DNA of 8,045 bases from assembly GCA_016782355.1 (NCBI GenBank), contig JADHYP010000061.1, positions 1-8,045 on the forward strand, in the 5' to 3' direction. This DNA comes from Candidatus Syntropharchaeum sp. (GTDB taxonomy: Archaea > Halobacteriota > Syntropharchaeia > Alkanophagales > Methanospirareceae). The position numbers and the translations under genes are program-made. Each line of letters begins with the position of its first letter. Position 1 is the first letter of the stretch. The notes beneath the pieces are model-generated. The model saw nothing but the letters and a program-made list of their open reading frames with translations, ran no database searches and was not told the origin of the DNA. Below are positions 5,459 through 8,045 of the stretch, piece after piece.

Positions 5459-6646
5459 TTAGGCGGAGTCCGCTGTTAGTATCTTCGGGGACGTAGGCAT
5501 TTTAACTACGTCTCCTACTTTTATCCCTACTACGTAATCCAGGTCCTTCTCTTTTGCAAGGTCCACTATTCTCTGTGTAATCACGCCGTCAAACACCACA
5601 CTTTTCGCATTTTCGTTCGTTTCTTTCAATTCGTTCGCCAACTCCCTTACAGTGGTCTCCTTTACTATCTTCGCCTCTTTATCTAACAGCCGTGCCTTAA
5701 AAGTGCCTTCAAGCTCTTGCAAGTGCATTTTAAAGGGACTCGGACTTTTTTCCTCTACTACCCCCTCCGCAACCTTGTTGCTCTTTCTTTGTATTTTCCT
5801 CGGCTGCTGCTCTTGTCCCTGCTCTTTCTGCTCCTTTGTGTATCCCCGTTGCTCAACCGGTGTTTTATTATGCAACGCTTTTGCTATCTCCTTGTAGGCC
5901 ATGTCCTCTACGCTTCTTCCTTCTGGCGACGTGGCGATGTAATCAACGTCTGCGACCTGCAAAAGCTCCTTTAATATGAGGTCCCCGCCTCTGTCACCAT
6001 CGAAGAAAGCTGTAACGGTCTTCCTCTTGCTCAGCTTGGCTATTATAGGGGAAATATTAGTGCCTTCAACGGCTATTGCGTTTTTTATCCCGTATTTGAG
6101 CAGATTTAACACATCTGCTCGCCCCTCTACTATCAATATGGCATCCGAACTATCTATGTTTGGACCCGCGGGTAAGCCCTTATAATTGGTTATTTCTTCC
6201 ATCCTCACCGCTTGCTTCACTTCGCTCACCATCATATCACTGTCTATGTTCCTCTCGACAGCCTCACGCATTAACAGTTTCGCTCGCTCTGTTATCCGCC
6301 TTCTTTTCTCCGCCCTTATGTCTTCCACCTTTGTAACTTCTACGTGCGCAATACACGGACCTACCCGGTCTATGGTTTCCAAAGAAGCGGCAAGTATTGC
6401 GGTTTCTACCTTATCCAAGCCCGAAGGAATGAGTATTTCTCCAACGGATTTCCCACTCTTCGACTCTACGTTCACCTCTATCCTGCCTATTCTGCTGCTC
6501 TTCTGCAAGTCTCTCAGGTCCAGCTCTTCACCCAACAACCCTTCTGTTTGACCAAATATTGCACCCACCACATCAGATTTCTCAACAAAACCTTCTGCTG
6601 CGATGTTAGCATGAACCACATATTTCGTTGTATCTATATCGTGCAT
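5459..6646 (-). CDS. dnaG: Archaeal DnaG-type primase / exosome-associated protein
   Basis: The product has 395 residues. Archaeal DnaG shares the TOPRIM domain of bacterial primase but is mainly known as a subunit of the archaeal RNA exosome, aiding poly(A)-rich RNA decay; primase activity has been shown in some Archaea. The N-terminal archaeal domain contains YVVHANIAAEGFVEKSDVVG, AIFGQTEGLLGEELDLRDLQ and RIGRIEV. The TOPRIM domain at about 168-245 holds catalytic E174 in LIVEGRADVL and the DxD pair D216/D218 in FFDGDRGG. A low-complexity Gln/Lys/Glu linker follows (about 268-300), then the archaeal C-terminal domain with LEGTFKARLLD and SVVFDGVITQRIVDLA. The open frame extends 19 codons further to 6703, but AAGGAGGGT six bases ahead of ATG 6646 marks the real start. 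It converges with the PAC2-family gene and lies downstream of tRNA-Val on the same strand. Confidence 0.93.
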   Translation of the reverse strand: MHDIDTTKYVVHANIAAEGFVEKSDVVGAIFGQTEGLLGEELDLRDLQKSSRIGRIEVNVESKSGKSVGEILIPSGLDKVETAILAASLETIDRVGPCIAHVEVTKVEDIRAEKRRRITERAKLLMREAVERNIDSDMMVSEVKQAVRMEEITNYKGLPAGPNIDSSDAILIVEGRADVLNLLKYGIKNAIAVEGTNISPIIAKLSKRKTVTAFFDGDRGGDLILKELLQVADVDYIATSPEGRSVEDMAYKEIAKALHNKTPVEQRGYTKEQKEQGQEQQPRKIQRKSNKVAEGVVEEKSPSPFKMHLQELEGTFKARLLDKEAKIVKETTVRELANELKETNENAKSVVFDGVITQRIVDLAKEKDLDYVVGIKVGDVVKMPTSPKILTADSA

Positions 6647-6652
6647 TTTATT

Positions 6653-6661
6653 ACCCTCCTT
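6653..6661 (-). promoter_or_regulatory. Strong ribosome binding site that fixes the dnaG start
   Basis: On the minus strand the sequence AAGGAGGGT ends six bases before ATG 6646. It is the best Shine-Dalgarno match in the window and rules against the longer reading from 6703, whose extra 19 residues do not resemble the DnaG N-terminus. Confidence 0.8.
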
Positions 6662-6744
6662 AAAGGTTCTATCACCTTCGTCTTTTAACTTTGCCATCAC
6701 CATACCATTTCTGACTTAGTTATGGTTATAGTAAAGATATAATG

Positions 6745-6756
6745 AGATATAAAGGT
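6745..6756 (-). promoter_or_regulatory. TATA-like box for dnaG
   Basis: On the minus strand the sequence ACCTTTATATCT (reverse complement of 6745-6756) fits an archaeal TATA box with a plausible BRE-like purine pair upstream. Transcription would begin near 6723-6728, giving a leader of about 80 bases. A second candidate, GTTTATACA (6760-6768 reversed), lies just upstream. Read-through from the tRNA gene is also possible. Confidence 0.4.
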
Positions 6757-6847
6757 TATTGTATAAACGTTATCTTGGAGGCGGTTTAATGGACTGCGTT
6801 CGGTGGGTTCATTTGAGGGGGGAAAGAAAAAGTTGGAAACAAAACAG

Positions 6848-6921
6848 TGGGCTCGATGCGATTCGAACGCATGACCTCCGCCTCGTGAAGGCGGTGTCAT
6901 AACCAACTAGACCACGAGCCC
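6848..6921 (-). tRNA. tRNA-Val (anticodon CAC)
   Basis: The minus strand folds into a full cloverleaf. The acceptor GGGCTCG pairs with CGAGCCC; the D arm is GTC-TAGTTGGTTAT-GAC; the anticodon arm is CCGCC-TTCACGA-GGCGG with anticodon CAC at 6887-6885, reading the valine codon GTG; the variable loop is AGGTC; the T arm is ATGCG-TTCGAAT-CGCAT. The discriminator base is A (6848), as expected for valine. CCA is not encoded and there is no intron. The 73 paired and loop bases plus discriminator are all standard. T-rich runs downstream on this strand (minus-strand sequence of about 6824-6846) are a likely termination zone. Confidence 0.96.
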
Positions 6922-6945
6922 TTTATTTTATTTTATTTTTTGTTT

Positions 6946-6957
6946 ATCATATATTGA
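6946..6957 (-). promoter_or_regulatory. TATA-like box for tRNA-Val
   Basis: On the minus strand TCAATATATGAT (reverse complement of 6946-6957) lies about 25-36 bases ahead of the first tRNA base at 6921, the usual distance for an archaeal tRNA promoter with a very short leader. The intervening sequence is an A/T-only tract of AAAATA-like words. Confidence 0.5.
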
Positions 6958-6965
6958 CGTGAGGT

Positions 6966-6978
6966 GATTTAAATATTT
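6966..6978 (+). promoter_or_regulatory. TATA-like box for argJ
   Basis: GATTTAAATATTT lies about 40 bases ahead of ATG 7014. Transcription would start near 6997-7001, leaving a leader of about 15 bases that contains the purine run AGAGAGAGAAAAG, a weak ribosome binding site. It stands back to back with the tRNA-Val box, so the A/T-rich interval 6922-6995 serves both directions. Confidence 0.45.
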
Positions 6979-7013
6979 TTTCATTTTAATCATTCTTTGA
7001 AGAGAGAGAAAAG

Positions 7014-8045
7014 ATGAAGATAGAAGTGGTAAAAGGCGGAATTTGCGCTGTGAAAGGAGTAAGGGCATACGGGATAAAAGAGGGTAATAAGGGGTTAGCC
7101 TTGATAGAAGGAAAAGGAATAGCTGCCGGGATGTTCACGATAAACAAAATAAAAGCAGCACCGGTGTCGTTCACGAGGAAGCAGCTTGAGAAGGGTGAAG
7201 GAAGAATAGGCGCGATAATTGCAAATAGCGGCTGTGCAAACAGCTTTACCGGCGAGAAAGGGATATGGGGTGCGGAAAGAATGGCAGAGCTCGCTTCTTC
7301 TTCGTTGGGCGTTGATAAAGAAGAGGTGGCTGTTGCCTCTACTGGCTCCATAGGGAAACAATTGGACATGGGGTTAATAGAAAGGCAGCTCGGGGAAGTG
7401 GTGAAAGGGCTAAGTTCGGAAGGCGAGGGAAGCAAAGCAGTGGCGAAGGCTATAATGACCACCGATACGTTTCACAAGGAGCGTGCAATAAGTATTGATA
7501 CTGGCGATGAAGAACGTGTGGTGATAGGAGGAATAGCGAAAGGTTCGGGGATGATATTCCCGCATCTGGCTACCGCTACCATGCTCTCTTTTATTTATAC
7601 GGATGCTTCTTTGGGCGAAGAAGCGTTAAGAAGGAGTTTGAAGGATGCGGTTGACAATTCATTCAATATGATAGTGGTGGATGGCGATCTGAGCACGAAA
7701 GACATGGTATTGCTCGTATCCACTGGTCAGGGCGGGAAGATAAGCGAGGCTGATTTTAAAGAAGGTTTGAACTTGGTATGCAAGGAGCTTGCGAAGTTGA
7801 TTGCGCGGGATGGCGAAGGAGCAACGAAGTTCGTTGAAGTAATAGTAAGAGGGGCGGCGTCGGTTGAGGATGCGAGGGGAGTAGCGAAGGCAATAGTCAG
7901 GTCACCGTTAGTGAAAAGCGCCATTTTTGGTGAACGCCTCGACCTTACGTGTGGTCGTATAATAGCGGCTATCGGTAGCTCCGCCATCTCTGGCGACATT
8001 GAGCCGGGCGAAATATCTATAAACTTAAAAGGCGAGAAGGAGAAG
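7014..8045 (+). CDS. argJ: ArgJ, ornithine/glutamate N-acetyltransferase, 3' end missing
   Basis: ArgJ moves the acetyl group from N-acetylornithine to glutamate in the cyclic arginine pathway; some members also use acetyl-CoA. The frame is open from ATG 7014 to the window edge (344 residues; the family is about 380-410). Recognised parts are GMFTINKIKAAPV (39-51), NSGCANSFTG, the oxyanion site STGSIG (109-114), TTDT (149-152), AKGSGMI (175-181), VDGDLSTKD (222-230) and the catalytic DGEGATK (266-272). ArgJ matures by self-cleavage at an Ala-Thr bond, freeing the Thr nucleophile. Here that site reads PHLATATML (183-191), with Ala-Thr twice, from a tandem GCTACC at 7569-7580. Other departures are STKD for STND and DLTCGR (310-315) for the usual DPNWGR. 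The gene was probably not long silent, since the frame is intact, but activity is not certain. Next to its start is a divergent tRNA gene; no other arginine gene is in view. Confidence 0.9.
   Translation, partial: MKIEVVKGGICAVKGVRAYGIKEGNKGLALIEGKGIAAGMFTINKIKAAPVSFTRKQLEKGEGRIGAIIANSGCANSFTGEKGIWGAERMAELASSSLGVDKEEVAVASTGSIGKQLDMGLIERQLGEVVKGLSSEGEGSKAVAKAIMTTDTFHKERAISIDTGDEERVVIGGIAKGSGMIFPHLATATMLSFIYTDASLGEEALRRSLKDAVDNSFNMIVVDGDLSTKDMVLLVSTGQGGKISEADFKEGLNLVCKELAKLIARDGEGATKFVEVIVRGAASVEDARGVAKAIVRSPLVKSAIFGERLDLTCGRIIAAIGSSAISGDIEPGEISINLKGEKEK

Noticed and set aside
5128..5496. 122-codon + strand frame overlapping the end of the PAC2-family gene
   Set aside because: It is out of frame with a well-supported gene and continues into the palindrome; no independent start signal.
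5652..6688. Several + strand frames opposite dnaG
   Set aside because: All lie in the antisense of a gene with full-length DnaG motifs; their Ser/Leu/Phe-rich sequences match no family.
6704..6847. Small gene between dnaG and the tRNA gene
   Set aside because: No frame with a start, ribosome binding site and sensible composition; I see only the promoter-like A/T boxes and T-rich tRNA end.
6697..6906. Open frame on the minus strand overlapping the tRNA gene
   Set aside because: It reads through tRNA-Val and non-coding sequence, has no family resemblance and owes its openness to base content.
6986..7462. 158-codon minus-strand frame opposite argJ
   Set aside because: Antisense shadow of a clearly conserved gene; low-complexity composition.

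Overview
The window is from a euryarchaeon, most likely a methanogen or an anaerobic methane/alkane oxidiser of the ANME-1 kind. The archaeal assignment is firm: it carries L44e, S27e, aIF2-alpha, Nop10, a PAC2-family protein, an archaeal GINS subunit and an archaeal-type DnaG, with A/T-rich TATA-like boxes and purine-rich ribosome binding sites. The finer placement is inference from gene content and style.

Layout. (1) 1-1419, + strand: the tail of a gas-vesicle cluster in the order C-N-O. It holds the 3' end of a GvpC-like repeat protein, a gvpN that has lost its ATP-binding core and is frame-broken, and an intact-looking gvpO. (2) 1501-2262, + strand: a response regulator (receiver domain plus PadR-like winged helix) that is visibly more A/T-rich than its neighbours. 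(3) 2263-2425: an intergenic inverted repeat built from 10-bp tandem units, then a TATA-like box. (4) 2426-5341, + strand: a tight information-processing operon, gins51 - rpl44e - rps27e - eif2a - nop10 - PAC2-family gene. The short nop10 (56 aa) overlaps its downstream neighbour by 23 bp. (5) 5342-5458: a convergent intergenic region with a large imperfect inverted repeat. (6) 5459-6646, - strand: dnaG, with a strong ribosome binding site that fixes its start. (7) 6848-6921, - strand: tRNA-Val(CAC). (8) 7014 to the right edge, + strand: argJ, 3' end missing, diverging from the tRNA across a short A/T-rich promoter region.

How it fits together. The central operon joins a replication factor (GINS) to two ribosomal proteins, an initiation factor, an H/ACA RNP protein and a proteasome-chaperone relative. 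This grouping is known across Archaea and has been read as a link between replication and translation. DnaG, which in Archaea also works with the RNA exosome, lies just beyond it. The gas-vesicle end looks like a locus in decay. No stretch over 300 bases lacks a gene.

The most notable points are the double internal loss in gvpN, a 6-bp tandem duplication that doubles the Ala-Thr self-cleavage dipeptide of ArgJ, and three different intergenic repeat structures. I found no clear new defence or mobile system.
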